Below are positions 39,087 to 49,738 of a DNA stretch of 64,000 bases, piece after piece. This DNA comes from Psychrobacillus sp. NEAU-3TGS. GTDB lineage: Bacteria > Bacillota > Bacilli > Bacillales_A > Planococcaceae. The translations under genes and the position numbers were made by a program. The stretch covers positions 248,001 through 312,000 of the forward strand of contig NZ_JAPNOZ010000011.1 in the NCBI RefSeq assembly GCF_029955155.1, read 5' to 3'. The notes under the pieces are model-generated. The model was not told the DNA's origin, searched no databases, and saw only the letters and a list, made by a program, of their open reading frames with translations. Numbering within the stretch: the stretch's first letter is position 1; each line of letters opens with the position of its first letter.

Positions 39087-39431
39087 TCAAGTAAGATCAT
39101 TTTTTACTTCTATTGGTTTTTCTACTACTTCTAGTGATTTCTCTTGATGAACAACAATTTCATTTTGCAAAGCATTAATAGATGCCTCTTTCTTCTCTAG
39201 CTCTTTTTCAAGATGTTTTACTTTTCTTGATAGCATAAAAGAACGATAGATTGCAACGGTCCCACTTAAAAGAGCCCCTAGTAGTGCAGAGCCAAGTATT
39301 ACTAAAATAAGGGGCCAGTCAGCGGTACCAAAAACATAATTGACAGGTACAGCATCGACATTATATACCGCAAATAATGCAATAACCACTGCAAATATTA
39401 ATCCGAATAATAAAGACCATTGAAACTTCAT
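39087..39431 (-). CDS. LapA-domain (DUF1049) membrane protein YrvD
   Basis: A 114-residue inner-membrane protein of uncertain function. Two membrane helices are visible: about 4-24 (LLFGLIFAVVIALFAVYNVD) and about 39-63 (LILVILGSALLGALLSGTVA). After them is a coiled-coil segment, KVKHLEKELEKKEASINALQ, and a short polar tail. Family members (LapA/LapB neighbours) affect lipopolysaccharide in Gram-negatives, which cannot apply here. It lies between recJ and secDF, as YrvD does in B. subtilis, with its own terminator. Confidence 0.85.
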   Translation of the reverse strand: MKFQWSLLFGLIFAVVIALFAVYNVDAVPVNYVFGTADWPLILVILGSALLGALLSGTVAIYRSFMLSRKVKHLEKELEKKEASINALQNEIVVHQEKSLEVVEKPIEVKNDLT

Positions 39432-39503
39432 CTCGACACCCCTTTTGTATTTTACTTTACCATAAAAAAGTGTACACGCCTATCTTCACAAATTTCACAA
39501 CAT

Positions 39504-39542
39504 AAAAAAGGAACAGAATATATATAACATATACCCTGTTCC
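39504..39542 (-). terminator. Terminator after secDF
   Basis: Minus-strand GGAACAGGGTATATGTTATATATATTCTGTTCC folds with GGAACAG/CTGTTCC at its base, followed by six Ts, 17 bp after the secDF stop. Confidence 0.8.
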
Positions 39543-39558
39543 CGAAAATAGTTAAACC

Positions 39559-41829
39559 TTAAACTACAGGCTCATCAGAACCCCATTTTTTCTCTTCTTT
39601 CTTTACATCTAGGCCGCCTGTTTTACGTAGTTCTTTCGCTTTCAAATCGTACCATAATTGAGCTGCGATAAAGATGGAAGAATACGTACCTGCGATTAAT
39701 CCTATTAATAAAGCGATTGAGAAGTTTCGAATTCCTTCTGCGCCAAATATTAGAAGTGCTACTGTTACTAAAATAACAGTTAATACCGTATTTACAGAAC
39801 GAGTAAGCGTTTGTCTTAATGATTTATTGACAATAATCGCGAGCTCTTCTTCTGTTGTAATTTTTTTACTACGATGCAAGTTCTCACGAATTCGGTCAAA
39901 TGTAACAATCGTGTCATTAATTGAGTAACCGACTATCGTTAAGACCGCAGCAATAAATGTAATATCTACTTCCAAACGTAAAATACTGAAAATAGAAACC
40001 ATCAAGAATGCATCATGTAATAAAGAAACTATAGACGCAAAGCCCATTCTCCATTCAAAACGGAATGCTACATATATCACGATCCCTAAAGCTGCAATAA
40101 GGAGTGCCTTTATTGCATTTTTAGCAAGTTCTTTACCTACTGTTGGAGATACGCTATTTACATTTGGATCTATACCAAACTGTTCGTTCATTTCCGTTTT
40201 CAATGTTTTTATTTCCTCTTGTGAAAAGTCTTGCTTATAACGAATTACTGCAATATTACTTTTTTCTCCGGAAAGAACGATATCTTCCGAAGGTAAACCA
40301 ATATCAGCAATTTTCCCAGCAACAAACTCTTTCGTTAAGGTCTCGTTCGATTGAAGCTCTACTCGAGTACCTTTCGAGAAATCGATTCCTAAGTTCAATT
40401 TTAACGTACTTAAGAGAATAATCCCTGCAACCGTTAATGCAATCGATAAAATATAGAAAACTTTACGAGTGTGCACAAAATCTATACGGTCAAACTTAGT
40501 AGTTAAATCGAGTGTATCTACTTCCTCTTCAGGAGCATGTATTCGTTTCTTAGGAATACCAAACCAACCCGGCTTATTATCGAAGAAACCACTGTGTACA
40601 AGTAACCCCAATAATATTCTAGAAGCCCAAACTGCTGTAATGAAAACTACGATAATACTGATAATCAGTAAAGTTGCAAATCCCTTAACAGAGCTTGTCC
40701 CAAAATAGAATAATACTGCCGCTGCTAGTAGAGTAGTGATATTCGCATCAAAGATAGCTGTGAAAGCTTCTTTTGCTCCAGTATCAAAAGCTTTTTTGAC
40801 AGATTTACCAACCCGTAACTCTTCCCTTATACGCTCATATGTGAGGATATTGGCATCTACAGCCATACCTACTCCTAGGACGATCGCTGCGATCCCTGGA
40901 AGTGTTAATACACCGTTAATCCAATCAAATACTACAAGGATTAAGAAAATGTAAACAACTAGTGAAATTACTGCTATTAAACCTGGTAGGCGGTAGTAGA
41001 AAAGCATGAAAATAAAGATTGCGGCAACCCCAATAATTCCAGCTAATATTGTACTACTTAATGCTTGTGACCCAAACTGCGCCCCAACTGATGTAGAATA
41101 GATTTCATCCAAATGTACAGGTAATGCTCCTGCATTTAGTATTCCAGCTAAATCTTTTGTTTCCTGTACAGTAAACGAACCAGAAATTTCTACGCTATCT
41201 GAACTAATTCGCTGAGAGACTCTTGGATTCGATGTAAATTTAGGTTTTTCTTTTAGCACTTCTTTTGCGTAAGAATCTACACCCTCTTCAAAATCCAACC
41301 AAATAACTAGAACATTATCTGGTGCAGGTTTTGCAGCTATTTCAGAAGTAACCTCTGCGAATTTATTAGCATCTTTTAATTCTAATGTAACAATCGGTTG
41401 CCCTTGTTGATTAAAAGCATCCTTTGCTCCACCTTCTTTTAAATCTGCCCCATCCAGCATAATATTATCTTCTGAATCACGGAAAGTTAGATTCGCCTGT
41501 GTAGAAAGAAGTTCCCTTGCCGAGTTCTGATCCTCCACTCCAGCAAGCTGAACGCGAATACGATGACCGTCTTCGATTTGAATACTAGGCTCACTTACAC
41601 CTAATACATCAATTCGGTTCCTAAGAGCAGATGCAGTAGCTGTTACCACTTCATCCGTTATCTTTTGACCATCTTTTAAAGGCTCCACTTGATAAAGAAC
41701 TTCAAATCCACCTTGTAAGTCCAATCCAAGTTTAATATTATTTAATACTCCACTAACAGTAGGACTGATTGTCCCTGCAAAAATAACTAAGAGTAATAAA
41801 AACGCAACTATACGCCCTCTAGTTTTCAT
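39559..41829 (-). CDS. secDF: Fused protein translocase subunit SecDF
   Basis: Proton-motive-force-driven helper that pulls exported proteins from SecYEG. ATG 41829 is chosen, with AGGAGG nine bases upstream (756 residues); a TTG at 41847 covers the Shine-Dalgarno. The SecD half has NIKLGLDLQGGFEVLYQVE after the first helix, a large external domain, and five helices including VGMAVDANILTYERIREE. The SecF half starts near residue 445 with NLGIDFSKGTRVELQ and includes GYSINDTIVTFDRIREN. The D1 and D6 signature sequences show both halves are intact. The fused form is typical of Bacillales. Confidence 0.97.
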   Translation of the reverse strand: MKTRGRIVAFLLLLVIFAGTISPTVSGVLNNIKLGLDLQGGFEVLYQVEPLKDGQKITDEVVTATASALRNRIDVLGVSEPSIQIEDGHRIRVQLAGVEDQNSARELLSTQANLTFRDSEDNIMLDGADLKEGGAKDAFNQQGQPIVTLELKDANKFAEVTSEIAAKPAPDNVLVIWLDFEEGVDSYAKEVLKEKPKFTSNPRVSQRISSDSVEISGSFTVQETKDLAGILNAGALPVHLDEIYSTSVGAQFGSQALSSTILAGIIGVAAIFIFMLFYYRLPGLIAVISLVVYIFLILVVFDWINGVLTLPGIAAIVLGVGMAVDANILTYERIREELRVGKSVKKAFDTGAKEAFTAIFDANITTLLAAAVLFYFGTSSVKGFATLLIISIIVVFITAVWASRILLGLLVHSGFFDNKPGWFGIPKKRIHAPEEEVDTLDLTTKFDRIDFVHTRKVFYILSIALTVAGIILLSTLKLNLGIDFSKGTRVELQSNETLTKEFVAGKIADIGLPSEDIVLSGEKSNIAVIRYKQDFSQEEIKTLKTEMNEQFGIDPNVNSVSPTVGKELAKNAIKALLIAALGIVIYVAFRFEWRMGFASIVSLLHDAFLMVSIFSILRLEVDITFIAAVLTIVGYSINDTIVTFDRIRENLHRSKKITTEEELAIIVNKSLRQTLTRSVNTVLTVILVTVALLIFGAEGIRNFSIALLIGLIAGTYSSIFIAAQLWYDLKAKELRKTGGLDVKKEEKKWGSDEPVV

Positions 41830-41904
41830 ATGTATGTTCCTCCTCAAAAAAACGCAACAAGTTTATTATGAAACACGATGCGCTCACTGTCAAATAACGG
41901 TTAC

Positions 41905-42219
41905 TTATGCATCGACATTTTTTGGCTTTAATAATAGTTGAAGTTCTTCTTGATTGATCTCAGAGAACCAATTTTCCGTTTTAAAATGATCAATTTGTTC
42001 ATACGTCATATATTCTGCTGGTGACACAGAAAGTATATCATTAACAATTTGGTATAAAGGCAATTTAGCAATGTCTTTTTTACGCCATTTTTTAGACACA
42101 CAATATTTCCAAATATCATTTTCCAAAACTGTGGCATATTGATACACTTCAAATTCACTTTTTTTACTTTCTAAAGCAGGTAGCACGTGCGTATAAATAT
42201 CTTCATATTTGTTTTCCAA
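41905..42219 (-). CDS. comN: Post-transcriptional regulator ComN (YrzD)
   Basis: A 104-residue protein of the ComN family, which in B. subtilis promotes comE mRNA accumulation and interacts with DivIVA at the septum and poles. It starts at TTG 42219 (AAAGGGGTGCGG upstream). Conserved blocks: IWKYCVSKKWRKKDIAKLPLYQI, DILSVSPAEYMTYEQIDHF. Position between secDF and spoVB matches B. subtilis. Competence role here is inferred from family and from comC at the window end. Confidence 0.88.
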   Translation of the reverse strand: MENKYEDIYTHVLPALESKKSEFEVYQYATVLENDIWKYCVSKKWRKKDIAKLPLYQIVNDILSVSPAEYMTYEQIDHFKTENWFSEINQEELQLLLKPKNVDA

Positions 42220-42310
42220 AATACCGCACCCCTTTAACGAATAATATACGAGACTTGAAGCATATTGTTATTGTAAACTATGTTCCTGTATTTGAGAAGG
42301 AAGTGTTTAT

Positions 42311-43837
42311 TTGTCGACTTTTTTAAAAGGTTCTCTCGTGTTAATGCTTTCCATTTTTTTGTCTAAGTTTCTAGGATTTATTTATCGAATGCAATTTGTC
42401 CGGTTAACGGGCGAAGAGGCAGTTGGGATTTATATGACTGCATACCCAGCTTTTATCTTTTTCTTGTCGCTCATTCAACTAGGAATCCCAATTGCCATTG
42501 CTAAAATAATTGCTGAATTACGTACGCGAAATGCAATTTCAAAGTATTTCACCGTCATGCGGACTTCTGTAATTATTACCGTTATTTCTATCCTAATTTT
42601 TACACCATTTTTTTTATTTGTCACGCCTTTTATTTCTGGTGAGTTATTGAAGAACGATGCTATTACGATGACTTTGTATGTATCGATTGCGATTGTACCA
42701 TTCGCAGCTGCAAGTGGCGTTATTAAAGGATTTTTCCAGGGTATTGCTCGTTTAGAAGAAACAGCTGTAGCACAATTGTTGGAACAAATTATTCGAATTT
42801 TGCTCATCACCTTTTTGTTACCATTATTACTCACTTCCTCTACACCTCAAGAAGCAGCAGCCTATGCAATGTGTATGACATTACTTGCTGAAGTTGCTTC
42901 GTTACTCTATTTGCAATGGAAGTATAATAAATGGAAAGCAAAGCAACATTATGAAAAAGAGAAAAAGCATTATCCACTATCCCCAATATTCTCGATTGCT
43001 CTACCATCTTCAGGGAGTCGATTATTCGGATCTTTCACTTGGTTCTTAGAGCCGATTATTTTCATCAAAGCTCTCGCTGTAACAGGTGTTACAAGTATTG
43101 CCGCAACTACATTATATGGGGTCATTTCTGGAGTATTAATACCGTTATTACTGTTTCCTTCTTTCATTCCATATGCGCTTTCCATCGTATTAATACCAGC
43201 TGTAAGCGATGCATTTGCAAGAAGAGATCATTCTCTTTTAAAAGAACGAATACATTTATCGTTAAAATTTTCAACATTAACTGGCTGTTATGCTGCCACA
43301 TTGTTTTATCTGCATGGTGGTGAGTTAGTATCGACTCTTTTTCATGTAGAGGATTCCACTGTTTACATGAAAATATTGGCACCAATTTTTTTCTTTTACT
43401 ATATTCAAAGTCCGTTATTTTCTATCCTACAAGCATTAGATAATTCAAAAGCCGCCTTTTTAAATTCATTATATGGCGGCGTTGGTAAATTATTGTTATT
43501 GTTTTTTCTAGCATCACAGGTTTCTATTCAGGAAAAAGGGGCTATTGTTGCGATTGGTTTTGGCGTATTAATCACGTCGTTTTTACATATCGCTTCTTTG
43601 AAAGAAAAAAAAGAAGCACAAATTGGTTTCTCATTTTTTGTGCTACCTTACGCTGTTTTTTTAATCACTATTATTGCAAGACCACTTCTGTTTCCTATTG
43701 GCGATCAATCCTTGATAGTCGATTGCTTGTACACATTACTATTTTTAACAATTGGTTTAGTTTTATCTAGACAGATAAAGCGAAAAGAAATAGCCGTGAT
43801 TCTTAAAATAGCTCGAACAACTAAAAGGAAGTTTTAA
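42311..43837 (+). CDS. spoVB: SpoVB-like lipid flippase of the MurJ/MATE (MOP) superfamily
   Basis: A 508-residue integral membrane protein with about 14 predicted helices. SpoVB is needed for spore cortex synthesis in B. subtilis and is thought to move lipid II or a similar precursor. Seen: LKGSLVLMLSIFLSKFLGFIYR at the N terminus, GEEAVGIYMTAYP and GIPIAIAKIIAE, all family hallmarks. Start TTG 42311 has AAGGAAGTG five bases upstream. Divergent from comN and ending 17 bp inside the convergent DUF421 gene. Other Bacillus paralogues (YtgP/Amj-type) cannot be excluded, but the location argues for SpoVB. Confidence 0.87.
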   Translation: MSTFLKGSLVLMLSIFLSKFLGFIYRMQFVRLTGEEAVGIYMTAYPAFIFFLSLIQLGIPIAIAKIIAELRTRNAISKYFTVMRTSVIITVISILIFTPFFLFVTPFISGELLKNDAITMTLYVSIAIVPFAAASGVIKGFFQGIARLEETAVAQLLEQIIRILLITFLLPLLLTSSTPQEAAAYAMCMTLLAEVASLLYLQWKYNKWKAKQHYEKEKKHYPLSPIFSIALPSSGSRLFGSFTWFLEPIIFIKALAVTGVTSIAATTLYGVISGVLIPLLLFPSFIPYALSIVLIPAVSDAFARRDHSLLKERIHLSLKFSTLTGCYAATLFYLHGGELVSTLFHVEDSTVYMKILAPIFFFYYIQSPLFSILQALDNSKAAFLNSLYGGVGKLLLLFFLASQVSIQEKGAIVAIGFGVLITSFLHIASLKEKKEAQIGFSFFVLPYAVFLITIIARPLLFPIGDQSLIVDCLYTLLFLTIGLVLSRQIKRKEIAVILKIARTTKRKF

Positions 43838-44459
43838 GCTGTATATAAAGCGCATCTTCTTCATAGCTGCAGTAAAATATCTTTTCTACACTTTTGATTG
43901 ATTGCTTTTCTAGCTCTTCCATTAGCCATTTTTCACTTTTTCCGATTCTTTCTAAGTGCTCTTGCTGGACATCTCCATCTATAATAAGCGGAAAAACGTA
44001 TTGTTCTTCTTCTTTTTTAAATACGGATAAATTTCCAGAAGGCTCTAAAAATGCATATGAAACAGATCGGATAGATCCAATTTGCTGTTCACGTAATTGT
44101 TGCAATAAATCATCTAAATTATATCGTTGCTTTCGCATTTCCTTTTCATTGATAATCCCTTCTTTCATAATAATCGAAGGTTCACCTTCCATAGCGTCTC
44201 GAAACTTTTTACTTTTTAATGAAAAATAAGAAACACCAATTTGTATAATCAATAAAATAACCATTGGCACTAACGCATGAATAAAGTTGCTATGTGGATC
44301 ATCTAAAGCAAAGGCACCAACCTCGGCTATTAATAAAAAAACGACCAAATCGAAAATACTTAGCTCTCCGACTTCTCTTTTTCCCATTATTCGTAGAATA
44401 CCTAGTATAATCCAATATAGCATAATCGTACGTAGCACGATGATAAGTATATCTTGCAC
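43821..44459 (-). CDS. DUF421 (YetF/YrbG family) membrane protein
   Basis: A 212-residue protein with three membrane helices in the first 80 residues (LRTIMLYWIILGILRIMG; LSIFDLVVFLLIAEVGAFAL; LVPMVILLIIQIGVSYFSL), then the DUF421 cytosolic domain with the typical EGEPSIIMKEGIINEKEMRKQRYNL. In B. subtilis YetF-type proteins are linked to spore germination and YrbG sits here next to spoVB. The biochemical role is not known. The 3' end overlaps the 3' end of spoVB by 17 bp. Confidence 0.88.
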   Translation of the reverse strand: MQDILIIVLRTIMLYWIILGILRIMGKREVGELSIFDLVVFLLIAEVGAFALDDPHSNFIHALVPMVILLIIQIGVSYFSLKSKKFRDAMEGEPSIIMKEGIINEKEMRKQRYNLDDLLQQLREQQIGSIRSVSYAFLEPSGNLSVFKKEEEQYVFPLIIDGDVQQEHLERIGKSEKWLMEELEKQSIKSVEKIFYCSYEEDALYIQLKTSF

Positions 44460-44490
44460 ATAATCACCTCATCCTTACTGTGCCCAGAAA

Positions 44491-44528
44491 AAAAAGAACT
44501 TACTCATATATTTTGAGTAAGTTCTTTT
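44491..44528 (-). terminator. Terminator after yajC
   Basis: AAAAGAACTTACTCA and TGAGTAAGTTCTTTT form a 15-bp stem around TATATTT with T/A runs on both ends; 4 bp after the yajC stop. Confidence 0.88.
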
Positions 44529-44532
44529 ACTT

Positions 44533-44796
44533 TTATTTTGCTTCTGATACAACTCGTCCAACTGCAACGCGCTCGAATTGTAAACGAGTACCATCTGCAA
44601 CTACTACGAAGATTGTTTGATCATCCACTGCATCTATCTTCCCGTGTAAACCACCAACTGTAATGATTTGATCTCCACGTTTTAGACTATTTTGCATTTG
44701 TGCTGTAGTTTTTTGACGTTTTTGTGCTGGGCGAATGATGAAAAACCACATCACTGCAAACATCGCAACTATCGGTAATAAGCCAACTAAATCCAT
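44533..44796 (-). CDS. yajC: Preprotein translocase subunit YajC (YrbF)
   Basis: Small (87 residues) single-pass membrane protein of the SecDF-YajC complex. It has an N-terminal helix (about 3-20, LVGLLPIVAMFAVMWFFII), the RPAQKRQK signature, and a short cytosolic domain with GDQIITVGGLHGKIDAVDD. Typical length. It follows tgt by 43 bp and ends the ruvA-ruvB-queA-tgt-yajC run. Confidence 0.95.
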   Translation of the reverse strand: MDLVGLLPIVAMFAVMWFFIIRPAQKRQKTTAQMQNSLKRGDQIITVGGLHGKIDAVDDQTIFVVVADGTRLQFERVAVGRVVSEAK

Positions 44797-44839
44797 AAAT
44801 TAATTCCCCTCCTTCTTACCTCTTTCTAGTATACAAGAA

Positions 44840-45979
<1,140 letters not shown>

Positions 45980-47020
45980 TTAATAATTCCTTCCTTTTAT
46001 AAACATTGCATCTCCAAAACTAAAAAATCGGTAGCGCAAATCAACCGCTTCTTTGTATGCTGACAATATGAAGTCTCTTGAAGTAAGTGCGCTCACAAGC
46101 ATTACAAGCGTTGACTTCGGCAAATGAAAATTAGTAATCATTCCATCAATACATTTAAATTCATATCCTGGATAGATGAATATAGATGTCCATCCACTAT
46201 CTTCCTGCAATACTCCATCAAACTTAGTTGCAACTGTTTCAAGCGTTCTGGTAGAAGTAGTTCCTACTGCAACGATTTTTCCACCTGCTGCTCTCACTTC
46301 ATTTATCGTATTTGCAGTTTCTTTCGACAGACGATAAAATTCCGAATGCATTTCATGATCATCGATAGAATCCACACTTACAGGACGGAAAGTTCCAAGT
46401 CCTACATGAAGTGTCACAAATGCTATTTTAACACCTTTTGCTTGAATTTCCTCTAATAAGTTTTCAGTAAAATGAAGTCCAGCTGTTGGTGCCGCGGCCG
46501 AACCTTGTTCTTTCGCATAAACTGTTTGATAACGATCTTTGTTTTCCAGCTTTTCATGAATATATGGTGGCAAAGGCATTTCACCAAGTTGGTCCAATAC
46601 TTCAAAAAACACACCGTCATATTCAAAACGGAAAATACGTCCGCCATGCTCTTTTATCTCGGTACAGACTGCACGCAGTAGACCATCACCGAATACAATA
46701 GTCGTCCCTATCTTAACACGCTTTGCTGGTTTAACAAGCGTCTCCCAATGATCCCCTTCAATTTGTGTCAATAACAGTACTTCTACGTTTGCACCAGTCT
46801 CTTCCTTCACTCCCATTAAACGAGCAGGCATTACCTTCGTATCGTTTAACACGAGACAATCCCCTTCGTTTAACTCATCCAAGATAGCAGAGAAGTGGGT
46901 GTGCGTAAATGTCTTCTTGGGATAATCAGCGATTAATAGCTTGCTACTGGTCCGATCAAGTAATGGCGTTTGTGCAATCAGTTCTTCTGGTAAATCAAAA
47001 TCAAAATCTTCTACTCTCAT
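45980..47020 (-). CDS. queA: S-adenosylmethionine:tRNA ribosyltransferase-isomerase
   Basis: Transfers and rearranges the ribosyl of SAM onto preQ1-tRNA to make epoxyqueuosine. The 346-residue protein has [43 protein letters not shown] and [17 protein letters not shown], all standard QueA blocks. It lies 17 bp after ruvB. No queC/D/E/F genes are in the window; the queG step would be elsewhere. Confidence 0.98.
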   Translation of the reverse strand: MRVEDFDFDLPEELIAQTPLLDRTSSKLLIADYPKKTFTHTHFSAILDELNEGDCLVLNDTKVMPARLMGVKEETGANVEVLLLTQIEGDHWETLVKPAKRVKIGTTIVFGDGLLRAVCTEIKEHGGRIFRFEYDGVFFEVLDQLGEMPLPPYIHEKLENKDRYQTVYAKEQGSAAAPTAGLHFTENLLEEIQAKGVKIAFVTLHVGLGTFRPVSVDSIDDHEMHSEFYRLSKETANTINEVRAAGGKIVAVGTTSTRTLETVATKFDGVLQEDSGWTSIFIYPGYEFKCIDGMITNFHLPKSTLVMLVSALTSRDFILSAYKEAVDLRYRFFSFGDAMFIKGRNY

Positions 47021-47037
47021 ATGGCGTACATCCTTTA

Positions 47038-48048
47038 TCAGTCGTTTCTTTCTATCGGTAACGGCATTCCTAAATGCTCGTAAGCAGATGGCGTTACTAT
47101 TCTTCCCCTAGGAGATCGTTGTATAAACCCAATTTGCAATAAATAAGGCTCGTACACATCTTCTATCGTTGTCGATTCTTCTCCAATGCTTGCTGCAATC
47201 GTATCTAAGCCAACAGGGCCACCTCTGAACCTTTCAATCATAGCCATTAATAGCTTATGATCGATATGGTCTAATCCCCGTGGATCCACTTGAAGTAGCT
47301 CCAGTGCTTCTGTTGCTAGATTTAATGAAATATGACCATTGCCGCGTACTTGTGCATAATCACGGACCCGCTTTAATAAACGGTTTGCAATACGAGGCGT
47401 CCCTCTCGAGCGTCTTGCAATTTCACCAGCAGATTCATAGTCAATAGAAGCATTGAATAATTCTGCGCTTCTTTCAACAATCGACGTTAATGCATGTTCA
47501 TCATAATAATCCAATCTCAGCAAAACACCGAAGCGGTCCCTAAGTGGAGCTGATAGTGAACCAGCTCTTGTTGTTGCACCGATTAGCGTAAATGGTGGCA
47601 AATCTAACCGAACACTTCTTGCCGCTGGACCTTTTCCTACTACAATATCTAAACAAAAATCCTCCATTGCAGGGTATAGCACTTCTTCAATGGAACGATT
47701 CAGCCGATGTATTTCATCGATAAATAATACATCTCCCGGTTCAAGCGAGCTAACGATAGCCGCTAAATCACCAGGTCGCTCAATTGCGGGCCCGCTTGTC
47801 ATCCGAATTTGAACGTCCATTTCGTTCGCGATAACGGAGGCAAGTGTGGTTTTACCAAGTCCTGGAGGTCCATACAAAAGACAGTGATCCAAACTCTCGC
47901 TTCTCATTTTTGCTGCTTCAATGAAAATCTCTAGGTTATGTTTTATCTTATCTTGTCCAATATATTGTTTTAATAATTGTGGACGAAGCGATTGCTCATA
48001 CGGTTCATCATAATTAGAAATCTCGCTCGAAATCACACGTTCCGTCAT
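47038..48048 (-). CDS. ruvB: Holliday junction branch migration helicase RuvB
   Basis: AAA+ motor of the RuvAB complex. The 336-residue protein has Walker [13 protein letters not shown] (about 60-71), Walker [11 protein letters not shown], sensor ATTRAG, and the C-terminal winged helix with [30 protein letters not shown]. Full length. It is downstream of ruvA (56 bp gap). Confidence 0.98.
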   Translation of the reverse strand: MTERVISSEISNYDEPYEQSLRPQLLKQYIGQDKIKHNLEIFIEAAKMRSESLDHCLLYGPPGLGKTTLASVIANEMDVQIRMTSGPAIERPGDLAAIVSSLEPGDVLFIDEIHRLNRSIEEVLYPAMEDFCLDIVVGKGPAARSVRLDLPPFTLIGATTRAGSLSAPLRDRFGVLLRLDYYDEHALTSIVERSAELFNASIDYESAGEIARRSRGTPRIANRLLKRVRDYAQVRGNGHISLNLATEALELLQVDPRGLDHIDHKLLMAMIERFRGGPVGLDTIAASIGEESTTIEDVYEPYLLQIGFIQRSPRGRIVTPSAYEHLGMPLPIERND

Positions 48049-48104
48049 GCCAAGAATCTCCCTTCTTTATTATCCAGTTTTAGCGACATAGACTTGCGCC
48101 TTAC

Positions 48105-48725
48105 TTATTTCCCAGAAAATAATAATTGCAATGCTTTTTTCATAAATTCATCAGTTGTTTGAAGTTCTTTGTTGTCTTTTAACTTCGGACGAACTTTGGA
48201 TAATTCGCGTTCAGAATAGCCAAGTGCTGTAAGTGCAAGCATAGCTTCTTCTAGTTCATGGTCGGCAGTGCTATCCACAAATAATGTCGGTTCATCGTCT
48301 ATAAATTCGATTTGCTCCAAATCGATGAGATCATGTAATTTTCCTTTTAAGTCTAAGATCATTTGACGAGCTGTTTTCTTTCCTACACCCGGGAACTTCA
48401 CTAAAAATGTCTCATCTTCTCGTTCAATTGCGTGAATGACATGCGTCGGTTCACCACTTGCTAATATGGCAAGCGCTCCTTTAGGCCCAATTCCAGAAAC
48501 GAGAATAAGCTTTCGAAACAACTCTCGCTGCGCTAAGTTTGAAAAACCCATTAACTGTTGCGCATCTTCTCGCACATGAAAATGAGTAAATACTTGAATT
48601 ATTTCTTCACTCTTTCTAAAAGCAAATGGATTTGGCGTAAATAGCTGATATCCTATCCCTTGCTGCTCCAACACAACATACTCAGGCGTCACTCGTGTAA
48701 CCTGTCCTTTTATGTAATCATACAT
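48105..48725 (-). CDS. ruvA: Holliday junction DNA helicase subunit RuvA
   Basis: Binds four-way junctions and loads RuvB. I choose ATG 48725 (GAGGG eight bases upstream), giving 206 residues starting MYDYIKGQVTRV; the frame stays open to 48803 but that extension is not family sequence. Domain I OB fold, the helix-hairpin-helix pair (LVSGIGPKGALAIL and FPGVGKKTARQMILDLKGK), and the C-terminal RuvB-binding domain (EEAMLALTALGYSERE) are all present. Confidence 0.96.
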   Translation of the reverse strand: MYDYIKGQVTRVTPEYVVLEQQGIGYQLFTPNPFAFRKSEEIIQVFTHFHVREDAQQLMGFSNLAQRELFRKLILVSGIGPKGALAILASGEPTHVIHAIEREDETFLVKFPGVGKKTARQMILDLKGKLHDLIDLEQIEFIDDEPTLFVDSTADHELEEAMLALTALGYSERELSKVRPKLKDNKELQTTDEFMKKALQLLFSGK

Positions 48726-48839
48726 ACTTAAATCCCTCACAATCAATACATCTAGTATACCATAATGCTCCAAAGCAAAAGCCTTTGTCTTAGATGAACA
48801 CATTCTACAGACTAGGTGCTGGAGTCAGAATGTACAAAC

Positions 48840-48868
48840 AAAGAAGGCCGCTCTTAAAACGAGCGACC
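48840..48868 (-). terminator. Terminator after the safA-kinase pair
   Basis: Minus-strand GTCGCTC and GAGCGGC pair (one G-T) around GTTTTAA, followed by CTTCTTTG, about 20 bp after the stop of the gene at 48888. Confidence 0.6.
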
Positions 48869-48887
48869 AACTCCAACTAGATTTGAC

Positions 48888-49736
48888 TCAAAGCTTACTC
48901 AAATTATAGCATAAATTAGGCCATTCCGTTAACGCTTTGTTCGTATATGGTACTAACTGTTCGATAAACTTTTGTTTTCGTTCTACAGGTAACGCGAAGG
49001 CATATAACCACTCTCTATACAATTCATTCGGATACATCATCGCCTCTTTATGCTGACGCACGATTTTTTCGAGCATGGGGAATTCATTCATTAAAAAATG
49101 AATATCATAATCTATTTCCGATAAGACACGATGCATCCACAAAATACTTTCCATCTCTTTTGGTCCAATTACGGCAAGATCAAAATCAATTATTTTATAA
49201 GCAGAACCGTCCGATAAGAAGTTATGATGTACAACATCTCCATGCAATAATGTCCGGTCCCTCATGTCGAATGGTTTCATATCTTTTAACGCCATATCAC
49301 CATACATCAATAGTATTTTCGTGTTGTTAACACCTATCAAGGATTCAACGAAAAAAGAAATTTCTTTCATTTTTAATAAACGATTTTGCCATTTAGATAT
49401 TAAATTAAATGCATAAAGAACCTTGCTATCTTCCCAATCAATTATTTTTTTCGTTTCATGCAAACGAGTAAGAAGTGAGTATACGGCTTTCCGATCTTCC
49501 TCATTACTGTAATTTACAGTATGTGTCCCTTGAAACCATGGTTGTATAATGAAATCCAGTTGAGGAGATTCTACTACCGGCAAGACAAAAGGATCTTCTA
49601 TATATTGTAATTTGTCGTGAATAAAACGAATTTTTTCCGCCTGTTGTTCCGAAGGATATTTCTTAACAGAAAATACCCCGTTTTCATTTCTCCATTTCCA
49701 TACGTTTTTTTTAATTTGTTTAATATAATAACTCAC
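48888..49736 (-). CDS. CotS/YsxE-type spore coat kinase-like protein
   Basis: A 282-residue protein with an aminoglycoside-phosphotransferase fold. The catalytic block LLHGDVVHHNFL (Asp and Asn) and the metal-binding IIDFDLAV are intact, so it may be an active kinase, unlike some coat relatives. The N-lobe has the conserved VFSVKKY lysine. I choose GTG 49736, two bases after the safA stop; it lacks a Shine-Dalgarno, suggesting translational coupling. A frame extending to 49907 lies within safA. In B. subtilis YsxE pairs with spoVID; here it pairs with a SafA-like gene. Confidence 0.82.
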   Translation of the reverse strand: MSYYIKQIKKNVWKWRNENGVFSVKKYPSEQQAEKIRFIHDKLQYIEDPFVLPVVESPQLDFIIQPWFQGTHTVNYSNEEDRKAVYSLLTRLHETKKIIDWEDSKVLYAFNLISKWQNRLLKMKEISFFVESLIGVNNTKILLMYGDMALKDMKPFDMRDRTLLHGDVVHHNFLSDGSAYKIIDFDLAVIGPKEMESILWMHRVLSEIDYDIHFLMNEFPMLEKIVRQHKEAMMYPNELYREWLYAFALPVERKQKFIEQLVPYTNKALTEWPNLCYNLSKL

Positions 49737-49738
49737 TA

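Noticed and set aside
42275-42311. Sigma-E promoter upstream of spoVB
   Set aside because: GCATATT is a full -35 match, but no -10 resembling CATACAhT follows at 13-15 bp.
48726-48803. N-terminal extension of ruvA
   Set aside because: No family similarity; ATG 48725 has a ribosome binding site and the expected start.
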